DNA of 64,000 nucleotides from Onchocerca lupi. Its lineage: Eukaryota; Nematoda; Chromadorea; Rhabditida; Onchocercidae. The translations under genes were made by a program, and so were the position numbers. Under the pieces are notes generated by a model, which was given only the letters and a program-made list of their open reading frames with translations, was not told the origin of the DNA and ran no database searches. How positions within the stretch are numbered: the first letter of the stretch is position 1; each line of letters begins with the position of its first letter. The stretch covers positions 1-64,000 of the forward strand of contig JAOVVO010000222.1 in the NCBI GenBank assembly GCA_028564675.1, in the 5' to 3' direction. Positions 11,865-26,800 of the stretch are shown in pieces.

Positions 11865-14800
11865 ATGAATACTGAGAATCGACGTAGTGATGGTTCAGCC
11901 GTAATACCGCCAGAGTTATTGGCTCGATCTAGCGTACGTCGTGGTTCCGTTTTTTCGGATCTGATTACAGTTTTTCGCCGAAATAATTCGCATTCAAATC
12001 GATTAATCCGACAACTTTCACATTCATCAACAAGCAAACCAAGAAAAAACAAGAAGCAGTAAGTTATTGATTTATTCGCTCTATTGTTATTGATTATTAC
12101 ATTATCAGCTATAAATAATGATCGGACTTCATGATGATCAAGCTCCTTCGATCTGATCTTGCTATTATTGATTGATAATGAAAGAAAAGAATGAATTATA
12201 TTGGATTACGAATGCAATATTTTCGCAAATAAATTGAAAATAATAAAACTTAAAGCAAACAATGCTCGTCGACTATTTGATTGCATTTGCTTAATTGTTT
12301 GCAATAAGTTTGACAATATTATTGCTCTTTCTACTAACATTTCAATATAATTGCTATTAGTCGATTCCTACCATTAAAACCGCTTCTCAGTACATACGGT
12401 GATTGTTACAAGTAACAGCTGTGAAGTACTTTTGGAGGGAGGAAAGAATGCTTTTCGTTAAATTTAACAATCAATCCTTGTCAATAGCCAAGCATCTGCA
12501 TGTTAGTTTTTACTACGTTTTTATGATTAATTAGTAGAAATTTTCTCGGAAATTTTTCATTCAAATGAAGATATGAATTTATCAGTAAAGGAAATGAAGG
12601 ACTGAAGGACTATAATAATCACTCAATTTTTATGTAATTGTGTGATAGAGCACAATTAAATAATTAAATTGGGTGAAATACTAAATGCACATCTAATTTG
12701 AACTATTTCTTGGTGCATTTGGGAAGAGAAAAAAAAATTTAGTTTGAATTAGAAGCTACAGTTACTGTGTGATAGATTCAATAATGATTAAATTTCAAAA
12801 TGAATAGGATTGCAGGAGAAAGGATTAGCGGAAATTGATATTTGTTTTTTTTTCTTTTTTTTTCTTTCAGAAGGGCAAGGTTGATAAATGAAGTTATCTA
12901 AACGATTTCAGAGAAGAAATTTTAAATGATATATCAGATTAAATAATTTCCTTATAATCAATGATTGTAAAAAAAAAAATTTGAACTGAAAATACAAAAA
13001 TTTGATGACAAAATAACTTATTTCATTTAATTATTTTATTAATATCATGAGGTCTTACATCATTCAATTATTCTGTCAACATCATTGACATTATTATCAG
13101 ATTGCTCTGCCTCTGATAAACCAAAAAGATTAATTGATACAGAAAATTCATGTTCATTATATTGTCATTTAATTAATAGTGCTTTTTTGAAATGAATATT
13201 AATCCGAGCATTGCTAGTAAAACATTCATTTCGATGAAATATTTGTGGAAAGTTCGATGATCGTTTCAGCATTATAAATATAAAGAAGTTAGTATTGCGA
13301 TCATGGCAAATGTGATTGTGTTTGGGAGGGAGCTCAGAAATAAATAATTATTGTAAATTATCGCCTACCATAATAATTAATGGAGATTGAAGATTGAAAT
13401 GAAAATTACATGTAGTAACTGATATTTTAGGGAAGAAGAAACATTTCTCACCCCGACAACATGTATAAATGAACAGAGCCAAGAAGAGGATTCAGATGAA
13501 AATGGTAAACCGATGAGCCGTCAGGTATTGCTGGACAAAATCCGGGAAAAAAAAGAAGTAATTGGAAAGCTACGCTGTCAGCCATGGAATATGAATCGAA
13601 AACGGCGAACTTTAAGGTAGGAAGAATTTTTTTTTTGCTTTCTTTCTCGAATTTCATCAAATCTGACAAAATGTTGCAAAAGTTTTTAGTTCTTATTTCT
13701 TTTTATTCAATTAATTTTTTTAGTAATAAATTAAAATTCCTGGAAAATGGGGAGTATAGTTTCATATGCCTCACATTTGATATATTATAAAAGCTATAAT
13801 GATTCTGAACAAAAAGCAATTATTAGTTTTAGAATTATGGAATAGAATTAAAAAAAAAAAATAGAATTTCACAGAATTGAAATCAGAAGATTTAGAAATT
13901 GATCATAAATTTTAAATTGAGGGCTTCTCTTTTAATCCCACTTTTTTCTTTTGCTCACAAAATTTCTTCATCAAAGGATACTTTTATTCTATTATTTTTT
14001 CAATTAAATTTGAGTCATTACTATAATTATTTCATGGGAAATATAATACACTTTAAAAATTTTTCGCAATAAAATTCAAAGAAAAAGTTATTTTACAATC
14101 ATTAACATCGTTCTTAAAATTATTTTTTCTTTTAGGCTATCTTTTTTTATGAATTACTGATGCTCATATAATTTTTGAAAATCTTTTTTATGTTGGAAAC
14201 AAAGAAGACAAGCAGTATTTTTAAAATCTACATTCGATTTTTCACGAGATCTACATCCGATAAATGTTGCTATGATTTCTGAGATTTTTAAGTAAGAAAG
14301 GATTTTAAAAAGAATAAAGCTTAGTAATTCAATCATGGCTATCCCATGACATTCTTGAGTGAATTAAAATTTTCATAATGGATTTTCGAAGATTAGCAAT
14401 CTAATGCGTTACAGACTGAATAATATTGCTTCTGGATGCCCTCCTAACTAATCTGGGGAAAAACTGAAAAATTATTTTTAGATTTCAAGAATTGAGAATA
14501 GATAAATCCATTGTTGCGGTATCATTTATGTCTAATTATAGATGATAATTTTTTTTTAATCTGACTAAATTCCATCTGTTAGAATTTTATTCTAGATTAG
14601 CACAGAAATACGTGGCGCAGCACGAATCACGGGTATCCAAGACAAACTTATTAAAAGTAACACTGAAGAAGAAATGGTGTGCGTTCTGTCGTTGTGCTGA
14701 CAACGTCAAAATTTACTTAATACCATGGGAATCCAAAATTAAATGCATCGAAAGTATGTTTTTTGCACATTTTTGCTTTGAATTTGGCTACACATCGTAT

Positions 14801-17800
14801 CAAAATCTTTTAATTTTCATCAAAATATACAAATAATAGTTTTTTAAATGAAATTTTCCAAATCATTATTTTAGGTCATTTTGGATCTGTGGTATCCTCA
14901 TATTTCACGTTCCTTCGTTGGATTGTTTACGTAAATTTAATGATTACTTTGATTATAATCTCATTCATCGTCATTCCAGAGGTTCTCTTTCAATTTTCTT
15001 GCAATTATTTAATGAAATAATCAAATAATTCTTTAGATTTAATTTCTTTTAAATTAAATGTATAATTTCTAAATATTCTATTAGGTTAACTGCGAGATCT
15101 AAAACTTTAAACCAGTTAGATGAGAAAATGATGCAGATTCCCCTTTGTTTATTCTTATCTGATTAGTAAGAATAAAATTTCAGTTAAAATGTTTCATCTC
15201 TTTGCATTTTTTAAGAGTATCAAACTTAGATATTAGTATGTCACTGGAAATGTGTCATTTAGTGCTATCCTACGTCAACTTAGCGAAACAACATGAAGAT
15301 TTTCATCAGTAAACAAGTGCCGTTAACTTATTTGCAGATGTTGGCGGATGCTGCAGCAGATCCGAGTCGTGTGAATCGTACTACTTCAAGGAAAATTATC
15401 CCACCACGAGAATTAAAGCATGCTGATGAATTACAAGTCGTCTCAAATTTTGATGTGCTTTCTTGTTTATTTTTTTATTTACCGTTAATCTTAAAAGCTG
15501 ATGCTCGACCATTCGAATAATTTAGTTTCTCCGAAGATCTACGATCGTAGCACTTTAATTACCCGCTGATAAAATTATCGTAATTAATGCAAACTTCGGA
15601 ACACATATGAAATGTTTGGTAGCGATTGTGCCTTAAAATAAATTTTTGTGATCTGAAATAAATTCAAAGTTTAATTCACCAAAAGCAACGGTCAAACTTA
15701 TTATAAGACTCGTTCCTTTTTTCAAATCTTCTGGTGCTCAATTTCCATCCGTAATCATATCACATTAAATGATTCAAAGTAATCATACAAGCTTTCATTT
15801 TTACAGGGTTATCTGAAGTACTCACCGCTGTTCTACGGTTACTATAGTAATGATGAATTTGTTGGAGGACGAATACGGTATTCAGTACCATTGGCCTATT
15901 TTATTATTACCTTATTTGTATTCGGATACAGCTGCTTCGCAATCCTCAGGAAGTAAGCATTCTTTAAATGCTAAAATTTTATTAGGATTCTTTAAAAGTT
16001 TAAAGATTTCCAAGTTCCTTTTTTAAAAAAGATCATAATCCTTACAAATGATGCAAGGTTTGAAAAAGAGCCTGAAAAGTTTATTATAATTTTAAAAGCA
16101 GCGGTCAAACAAGAATCAAAAAACAAAAAATTTATAGGACAAAAACACTTTTGCTCTATTTTTACACTCCTTAAACTGGATATAGATTAGCGAGAAATAT
16201 GAAGAAAAGATGGATGACAAGGAAGTGAGATAATAGAATTTCCGGATGTTTCGAATAGTTCCTTTTTACAGGATGGCAATGAATGCTCGTTTAAGCAAAT
16301 TGTCGGACAATAAAACGGATCAGTACATATTCAGCTGGAAATTGTTCGGCGGTTGGGATTATACTATCGGTAATAGCGAAACAGCTAGTAATACTGCTAT
16401 GGCTATTGTCATTAAAATTAGGGTACATATTTTTTCTGTAGTCAAAAAAATTTTTAATCATTTTCATTTGAACTTTTCCAAGTTCAAATCGGTTTCTTTT
16501 AAAATTCATTTCTTGTTGAAGGAATCCATCGTAGAATGCCGGGTAGATTTGGTAAAAAAATTCAAGCCATTACTTTTCTTGGCCCGAGTAATAGCAAATG
16601 CTATCATCTTATCTATGCTTGCATTTTCGATCTATACGATTTCATTTGCTGTTCAAACATCAGAGACAGTCGAGACAACTGGCAGTTTATTCACGAAGAA
16701 TCAGGTCTTTCTCAATTTCAGAGTGATGAAATGTTTAATGATTCTTCATATCTTCTTTTTTCAGTATTACCTCAATTTTCATTGATGACCATCAGATTAG
16801 TACTTCTCTTATAACATGTTTAAATGTTTGATGATGCTACAATGTTTTACTCAAAATAAATTCAACTTTTGAAGTTATGAGAGAAAACGCTAAGAGAATA
16901 ATTCGAGCTATGTGCTGGACACCAACATTTCAATTTTTCCTGCTACCATCACAATATTCTTTATTATTTTAGAAAATTTAATCTTTATCAGCCTGCCAAT
17001 CATCAGTGCAGGTAAGGATGGTATTTCTGACGTAAAGAACTATAGTTGATTGAATTTATATTGTTGTATTACTGTATTCTTTCAGGTACCTACAATAATT
17101 GCCACAATAACTAATGTTTTTCCAATGATTTTCGACCTCATCGGTAAGATTGAAAGATATCATCCACGAACTGCTCTTCGAGCTCATCTGACAAGGTATG
17201 AGATATTTAAAATATACGATTAATGTTAGTGTTTCTTGGCTGCTAAATTCATGAAAAACTCCACAAAATCATGAAAAATTTTTCATGAAATCGTAAAATA
17301 ACTGATATTTTCAAAAATATTTCCGGGAATAAAATAAATAGAATTTCAAAAGAAATATATGTGCAAAATTATCAGAAAGAAAAAGTGACTTTGTCGATAT
17401 TGATCTCGTACGCTAAATGAAATTGTTAAGATTAAATTGAAGACAGATCGGTGTTTACTTTTGATATTTTTTGTGCATACTGACAAGTTCCAGTTAGGAT
17501 TAATAAACGAGACAATTTAGAGTTCTGGTTCTCTATGTGCTCAACTACATTACATTTATCTTAGCATTGTTTGAGAAACTCGACAAAATTCGTGATGATG
17601 AATTGATGAAAATTATTAACGAGCAGAATGCTTTGGTATTTTTTGATTTTCATTTTTTCATTTCAGTAAGAAAATATCTCTTATTCAACTATTTTGATAT
17701 TATTTGATCAGAGATGCATTTTATTATTCTATGCAAATTTTTTTTATAGGTATAATAGTAGCAAAACTAGGTCAGAAAATATCACGACTTCATTTAAACA

Positions 17801-20800
17801 ATTTTGCGATGCTGCACGGAGATTAATACAAGATTTCGTATTTCAAAGGCTTTCGCAGTCCAGAATTTTCACTAATTTCGTTGAAAAAATAGTGATTTTG
17901 CATATTCATTCCATAAAAAGAAAATTTGAAATTCCGAATGCATAACACACAAAATGAAGAAATGCAATTTAAAAGATTTCATTGCAGTTCCTCCACGATA
18001 ACCAATATTCAACATCAGCCAAATTTCATAGTCGTAATTTTGCTAACATCAAGCAAGCTGATACGTTTGCCAAGACATCTTTAGAACGCTTTTCGAATTT
18101 TTACCAAAAATCATTTCAAATTCATGAAGAGAGACGTCGGAAGCGGCAGATATCGAGCACCATGAAACCGTTATCAAAATTTCCGAGCGGGATCACAGTT
18201 AGTTCTTTATTTTGTCATTTCTGGTTTTGACATGTAAAGCTATATATACAGGAATTCATGGAGGGAAAATTAATTTAAAATGCTATAAAAATGTAAGTGC
18301 CAAATGATCGAATCTTTTTGATTAAAAATATTTCATTCTAATTTTCACAAGAATTTTTAATATATTATATTATATGTTAACGATTAACCCAGTCTTATTT
18401 TTATACCAAGTTCATACTTAGGTAGAGTCACATTATGGCCCGATCGGTTTGAATAATCCAAGTGCATTGCTTGCCAATAAGACTTATCCATGGGATCCGA
18501 AAAGATTCCAGGCAATTCGAATCGGTCCACCATCGCTTCCAGTTTTTCCGATTCATCCTTTGCCATCTTATCCAGCAATGAACACTAGCATTCTCACAGT
18601 ATGCACTTGCTTTGCTTTCGCGTTATTTTATACAGAAAGCAACTTTGATGAAAATCATTTTTTACTTATAACAAATATTGCTTTCTTCGATGATATATTT
18701 ATGTCCAAATATAAAAATTTTGTTTTCATTTATAAGTTATGCCTGCTAAATTTTTTCCTCATTCATATTCGAAGTTCCAGTACTGCTTCTAGGAATTGGG
18801 CCCACACTGGCAAGTGCAGCCAAAACTGCAACCTTCAACAAGTATGATCTCGACGACAGCAACAAAAACAAACCGGACATCCTCACAAAGTCCATCAAAA
18901 ATATCCACAAAAACAACTCGGATTCCATGGAATATTAAACGGAAACCAAAACCAACTAAAATACCGAAAGTGACAACTTCTGCTCCGGATTCCAGAGGTA
19001 ATCTATTAAATTGAAAAATCTCTACTCTAAAAAAAGCGAAAATTGATAGAGAATTCTTCGCTACGGCCAGTACTGCATTTGAAGAACTCATACATAGAAG
19101 TGCAGAGATTTGTGAAGATATCTTAAGAAATGATGTGATAAGAACTGATAAACTTGCAGCAACTAATATGACCAGGAAAAGTGGTATCATTGCTTCTGCA
19201 ACATCCGGAAAAATGAACATAGTTTTAGCAAACCAAACAGATAACAATACTGTGGTAAGTACTGATAATATTCTTGAACAAATAGGCAAACAATATGCTG
19301 ATCGTTGATCAACTAGAAATGGTACGACCGTTTCTTCTGTAGATGAAGCATAGCCTGATAGCCATGAATATGGTAGAGATAATTGAAACGATTGATTTGA
19401 GAAAAGTAAAATTATGACGAATGAATAGTAATGAAAATAAATCAATTTCAATGTACTAAAGAGAAAGGCTGTTATCATTCCACTGTTATACCACTTAGGT
19501 ACATTACGGATTTAATAAACAAATAGCATAGATAGTAGGGATAATGGAATGAATACGATACATTTACTTTGAAATTCAATGCTATTTTATTACTCAAAAT
19601 ACGGTAGTTTTATTGTAGTACAGCTGGCTGAGATGATTCGGTAAAAAAAAAAAAAAGAAAAAAACAAAAAAAAAGAAAAATCAAAACATTAGTTGCGATG
19701 ACTCGGCAAAAAATCAAAAAATAATGCTAGCTGCCATCGCCAACCGGAATCTGAAAGAAAAATTGAGAAGTCAAGGTTTTGCTTATTGTAATATTCTTCT
19801 GTTCATATGAGGAAAAGAAGTTCTAACCTTCTTCCCATTACTTAGACATTACAAACTATGATCACTTAGAATATATTTCTGAAAGTAAGATTCACTTGCC
19901 GGATCTTTCATTTCAGTTAAGGATCGCTGAGGATCGAATGACAGAAGGAATACCGAAACGAAAAATTTTGCCGAATGGATCCAGAGTGAAAACTGTTAAT
20001 GACGGATATTTTAAAGGTTTGCATGTGAAAGAGATCAAGAGATCAAGTCTTAAGGTTTTTGATCGGATTTAAACATCGATTAAAATTTCATATCATGTTA
20101 AATCATCAAGTAAAAACAAAATTTGCAGGTCAAAGTCAATGTTTTCTACTTTAAGCATATTGTTTGATTTCAATATTTAATCACTTTTTCGATCTTTAAA
20201 TTTTCATCAATATTAATTTGATTTTTGGTAACACATTACTAACTTTCTAATTATTGCAAATTAGAAAAAATTTTCTAAATTTATTTAAAATTTCATTTAA
20301 TATATTTCATAGCTATTGGATTTTCGAATTTTTCTTCTGAATCTTCTAAATTTTTTAAACTTTTGTTGTATAAGATATCAAAAAAATGCAAGGAATTTTT
20401 GCAGTGTCAGATAATGCTTTTAACAACGAGATACCATATCAAAAAAGACAAAAAATGCGTATAACTGTTGAAGATGCAGAAATGGAAAATAATTTTTGTT
20501 GGGAAACTATGGTCGGACAGGTAATACTTCTGAATCTTTTTTGACATTTAAATAGTACTTATAAGGGAAGAAATTACTTGTTATTCAGGAGATTGCAAAA
20601 CTGGTCACAATGGATCTTGTAATAACTATTGCATCCATATTTATTATCGACTTCTTCCGTGATTTGTGGATTAAATATTGTAATTCTTGGTGGTGTTGGA
20701 ATATGGAAACTACTTTTGTTTGTTTTATATTTCCTTTTATTAATTAAATTATTGATTAAAAAATTTGAAATGAAAAGAACTCAACTTTGCACAAATTTGT

Positions 20801-23800
20801 ACATTATTTGTGAATACAGACTGTAAAAATTTTATTCGTCAAATTATTTTATATTTTGCAGAAATAAACTATAAATAGTTTATATCTTATCATCAAATTA
20901 CCTCCTTTTTACAAATGTGTATTTTCAATTATTTCTCCATGCATTGAAGTATAGTTGATTTTTTTAATTATTAATTTTGCCCAGATTCAAACATACAATG
21001 AATAGTGCGTTAGAAGTAATCAACTTTTGATTCCTCCAAAAAAAGAAAAAAAAAATTACAAATGGACTTTTTATTTCTGGAAAATACAATTAACACAATA
21101 TTTCAGCCGGAATATGGAGAATTTAAGGTAGCAGAAAATGTGCTTCATATTATTAACAATCAAGGAATGGTATGGCTTGGATTGTTTTTCGCTCCATTGT
21201 TGCCTGCACTGAATAATATTAAATTAATTATTTTGATGTATATTCGAGGCTGGGCTTGCATGACGTGCAATGTACCTGCACGTGAAATATTTCGTGCTTC
21301 AAGGTTATTTTTATTTTTTACTATTATAGCATCTAAATCTCCCCATGAAACATTATGAGTTATCATTAGTACATCATCGTCATGAAGAATGACAAAATAA
21401 TGTTACATCGCAGAATTTTATGAAAGCAGAATGGAAAACTTGACGTATTATAGTAGGTATCACATTCAGGCATTAGGTATCTTTGAACTATACTTAAGCA
21501 GTAAGTATCTTTGTGGGAAGTTCAGTAATTCAGCAACAAAAGCCTGTGCCACAAATTCTCAAGACCGAAATAATATTAAAATTTGATTTGATGAGATACT
21601 CATTATTTAACAAAATTTATGAAATTATCTGGTAAAAATCATGATATCATCTTAATTTCCAATAGGGCAATCATTTCTCTTGAAATTTATTTAATGTTTT
21701 GAAAAAAAAAAAACAGAATTATATTAAAATCCCTTTCCTTTCTTTCATTTGCAACATATTGTATGCGAGTGATTTGTTCAATATCAAAAAAGCTATTTGT
21801 TAATTTATGAAAAATTTTTTCAAAGTCATTCAAAATTTTTTTTTTTAAAGGTCTAGTAATTTCTATTTAATGGTATTACTTCTGTGGCTATTACTTTGTA
21901 CATTACCTGTCGGTTATGTGATCGCTTCCAAGAAACCTTCCATTTCTTGTGGACCTTTTGCGTTTGTTTACAATTTTTTGCTTTGATTTTTTTTTCTTCT
22001 TTTTTGTCTATATTTTTGCTCACTCTTAGATTAAGATCACAAAGAAATATATTTCCAATATGACATTCTGAATTTGAAACAATACGGATGCAGATTATTG
22101 CTATACCACTTGCTATTAAAGGTGTACAATCTGTAGTCAGATGTACACTTCTAATTTGGCTGGGACAATTCCTGACCTTACGATGTGAGTTGATCGGTCT
22201 TCTCGAAGTAGATTTCCTTGTTAATTTGCATTATTTTGCGTTACTCATGCATTCTTACTCTAATGAACAGTAACTTCCTCATCAAATAATTATAACAAAT
22301 TGTTATTTTCAGTGGTTATGCTAGATTTTACAATGTGCTAACACAAATGTTGGAAGGTCGATTAGACCGGAAGGTGATGGGCTGGTTAGGATACATCGCT
22401 TCACCAGGTGTTGTAATACCAGTTCTTCTACTTCTTATGTGAGTATTTTTTCTTTGAAATAAAAAAAAAAACTTTTTGTTCACAATTTTAAATTTGATAT
22501 ATTTTTTATGCTCACAAAATATAAGGTAATTTTGAAATTAACTAGTTTTTATATTGCTGATATAGATGTTAAAATTTAAAAGAAACGAAATACTTGCATA
22601 AGTCTTTCCTATCAATGCTTCTATCAGTTATGTAACTTGATGTCATTCAAGCTAATTGAAAATTCCGTGTCTTTGATTCTGCCATTAATTTTCATTATGT
22701 AACAATGATTATGAAGGAGAATTTGGTGCAGAATGAGAAATAAACGAAGTAATTTTAGGCTAATTATTTATTTCTTGGTATCATTAGTTCGCGGATTGCG
22801 AAAAAGGAACAATGATCTTCAACAGCAATTAATACATGTTAGAAATTATTATATCCTTCTTGTCATAAATTTTATCCTATTACTACAAGTGACAGGGTCG
22901 TATTTAGATGGAAGAGATATTTAAAGTGAACTGAAAAGCTTCATTTTATGAAATGAGTAATATTCTCCTCAATTTTAATATTTTGGAATGGCTTTTCTTT
23001 TCTTCACTCTCAGAAAATAGTTCTGTCTTAAAGATGTCAAATGTGTTAAAGTCGTTATTCTCTTACAATTATTCTGCACAGTAAGGTTTTTTGTACATTC
23101 ATTTTTTGTTTATTTTTTTCTTATTTTTAATGTGATTACTTATGTTTCTGAACAGTTTTAAAAGCTTGCGAATACTATGTCAAATAATCATTGCTAAATT
23201 CAATTAATCAGAAAATAAAAATTTTCAAATCGATCGGAAAATAATTTTAGAGATCACATGTGTGTCCAAGTATGTGAACATGTAAAGACATTCTATATAG
23301 TCATTCTTGCTATTTGAGAAATGAATAGGTATGATTTTTTTTTTCTGTGACTTGTAATTTCTATTTATTTTATTTCTCAATTTCAGGAACGAACGGAAGA
23401 GAAGAAGAAAATATTCGAATTAGCTGGAACTGCACAGAAGAAATTTCTTCAAAACAATCAAGAAAAGAAAAAACAAGTAATCTATTTGCCATTAATAGAA
23501 CAAAAACGACGCGAACCATGGAGATTTTACAATGGGGTGATTATTATTGCTTTTCATTTCGATTTAAAGCGTTTTTTTGAATAATTCAAATTCTATGAAA
23601 TAGTGCTGTTCATAAGAACAAAATATCAGCAAAATACTAGGACAAAATATCATTATTCGGTTTTGAAAAATTAACATAGTGCTTTAACATACGACTTTAT
23701 TCGAAACAGTGATTTTACATTCTGATGTTAGGATTTCCAATTGCAATTTTGGTAAATAATCAGTCGCTTTCAAGTTGATTTGGTACATAATCAGTCGCTT

Positions 23801-26800
23801 TCAAGTTGATAGATCTTTATATTGAATTTGTCCAAGTAATCTACTAAATAATATGGTTTTTTGACACATTTTAAGAGCTTTTGGTTGCCTGAATTGCGAT
23901 TAAATTCGATATTACAATTATTTATTGCTATTGATTTTGAGTCTCTGTTCATATTTTATTAGATGGTATATTTTCAGCAAGATCGTGATTCGTCTTTGTG
24001 CGTTACAGACGAGACTAGTAGTATGACAACTCCAGATTCTGTACAGTCACTTTCACCAAAGAAAAGACAATTATTGCCACAAACGACAATTCAAAAAGAA
24101 TCCGTGAAAACAGTCGAACCTAAACAACCACAAATCATGTATTATTTCTTTTTGGTTTTTCAAGTTATGAATGGAATGATGCAGTTTATTTTTATATTGC
24201 TCTACTTAGAAGGAGAAAAACTTAATTTGATGGATGGTAACAAAACTTGCAAACTTAAATTATGGTCAATAAAAGTTCTGGTACTTTTGTTGCAGTTATA
24301 AGAAAGAAATTCCATTCTTGTTGCTTCGAAAATTTCATTTATCAATTGTTGCTATAGCCTAACTATTGGGATGAGAGAATTGCATGCATATGGTTTGCAT
24401 AAAAAAAAAAAACGAAAAATGTAGACGAAGAATATCGAACATTTATTAGGTTTATATAACAAAGTGAACACATAGGATATCCATCACTATAGTAAGCAAA
24501 AAAAAGGGATGGATATTTTTCATTTGCTTCTTGTCTCAATGTTGTTAATCATTTCTGAAAGAATTGTTGCTCCATTTCCAGATAAATTTCACTAATTGAA
24601 TTAATCTTAATGATACTCACATGAATTGTTAAGATTATTTAAATATGCAACTAGACATTACTTAAAAAATTTATGAAATCTGTAGACAAGAGAATATGGA
24701 TGATTATATGAAAACGGACGATAATACTACTTGTCACACAGAAAATATTATGTTAGTTTTATTTGACTTCTATATATGTTGGAGCTATAGTTTTAAAGTA
24801 CCACTGTCCAGGGATATAGCTTAAGGAATATTTCGTTTGATCCGTGATAGTTATTTAAATTTCAAATTTAGTTATATTATGAAATTTGTAGACAAGAAAA
24901 TACAAATGATCAAAGTTCAAGCAGAAAAGATATGGAATTGAAGGCAGATCGAGCGAACGAATGGTTCGATCATGATGATGAAGAGGACAGTGAGTTGCAA
25001 TCTTATAATGCGGAGAGTGATGTGGTGGAGGAGGCCACATCAGAAGAAGTGCGGTAAGTTCAATCATTTCAGCCATTTCTAATTGGTTATGAAAATTTCA
25101 AAACGTTTTAATGTGGTTGAAACATTATATGCTATGTTTAGAATGACGTTATGTTTCCGGATTGCAATTACTAACAATTAATTTGCATGCTGTCCTATAT
25201 TTAATTTTACTAACTGGGCCCAGCCACGCAAAGACTGGCCAGATCCAACTAGTCCGAAAGTTCTTAAACACAGCCTTATCCATATAAAAACATGAGCCTA
25301 TTCGAATGCAACGTTGCATCAAAATTTCAAATGAATCAGTGGAGAAATTGATATGTTATGTGGCAAGTAACAACGGGATTTTATATTTTTATTTACATAA
25401 ATAGATTGCACGTTTTACTTTAAATTTCAATTTTTAATATTTATGGAGTGTAAATCTCTTTTCATTTAATATTGAAGAATAGAAATTTTTTGTTTTCCTT
25501 TTTTTCAAGTAATCTGGTGCGTCGACTCACCACATCTATGCGTAGCTCAGCGGTTTCTCTAGTCGTTCCCTCAAAAGATGGCGTTTCTGGTAAGATCAGT
25601 CCAGTCACTGTACTTTTTTCAACATCGTCTGCTAGACGAAGTGGTTCCCGATCACCACTCAATCAGTATCATTCATCGAGTCCGTCACCTTACGACAAGT
25701 TCAATAACTCTTCATCCTTCAGCAATATACACTGGCACAAATGATTTTTTTTTTCTCACTGCCACCGATGATTGTTGAAAGAACAAAATTTCACAGTTTG
25801 TTTCATATTTATATGAAGTTTACAATGGCAAATTATGCCATTTGAAAGTCTTCAAGGCAGTGTTTATATCACATTGATTATACGAAATCTCTTAAGTTTT
25901 ACATTTTTAGAGAAAAGATGAAATTTCAGGATTAAATAATAAGGAAAGAAGATATTTTGCTTTTTTTACTGAAATATAGAAAATTACGAAAACTAATCAA
26001 ATGAATTATTTTTACTAACAATATAGATAATTAATATTGCAATTATTTTTGCGATATGTTTGCTTATCTAAGACTTACTAATATTTCTTTCTAACTTTAT
26101 ATTAATCTAATATTTTGTAGTAGTGCACCAATTAATAGATTAATGTATAACTTAGAATTCGCTTCTCTTTATTCTGTAATTTTGTCTTATTTTTGCTGAA
26201 AAAACAAGGATTTGATTTCTGCTTTAAATCTAAAATATATTAACTTTCTTACGAATATTTCTGTTATGGCGTTAGCTTGCATAATAAATTTATTTAGCAG
26301 ATGTTATATCACTTGATTTATTCTTCTGAGTTGAGCAGCACATTGATCTCTGATCTCAGATTATTTCTGCGATCTTTTGATTAATAATCTTAAATAATGG
26401 GGTCATGACTTTATTCATTAAAATTAGAAGAGTAACTAATGCTCAGTATCGTTCGATAGCTTTTTTCGATGACAATTTCCTTATCTTAAAAAGTTCTGTA
26501 GGTTGGTCGATAATTCATTCCTTAACAGCCCATCACTGACACAGACATCACAACACGAACATCAAAAAAGCAAAGTGGTACCATTCTCAAAACAATCATA
26601 TATGTCACCAACCCATCAATTGCTCAGCAATAGCGAAATTAATGTGCTCATATCACAATTACATCTTCCGTCGATGATTTCAAAAACTGGAAGTATGACT
26701 GCGGAGCCGCAGATACCACGGATTGTTGATACTCAAACGAAAAAGTCTAAAACCTCTCACTTTTCAAATCGTTTAAGGTAAAAGATTTTGGAGTTTACGA

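Noticed and set aside
16246..16785. 179-codon continuous open frame inside tmc
   Set aside because: It is two tmc exons plus a 99-nt stop-free intron and flanks. Family comparison joins KIR directly to ESIVE, so it is not a separate gene.
16972..17010. 39-nt segment flanked by TTTTAG and GTAAGG in tmc
   Set aside because: It contains a stop in the required frame, and the TMC family continues directly from TKNQ to VPTIIATI.
17694..17945. 83-codon plus-strand frame between tmc exons 10 and 11
   Set aside because: No acceptor keeps it in frame with exon 10, while exon 10 joins cleanly in phase 0 to the exon at 17988. Treated as intronic.
18789..19478. 229-codon minus-strand open frame
   Set aside because: It is antisense to Thr- and Lys-rich tmc exons 13-14; its hydrophobic composition is the mirror of that bias. 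The plus-strand exons have consistent phases.
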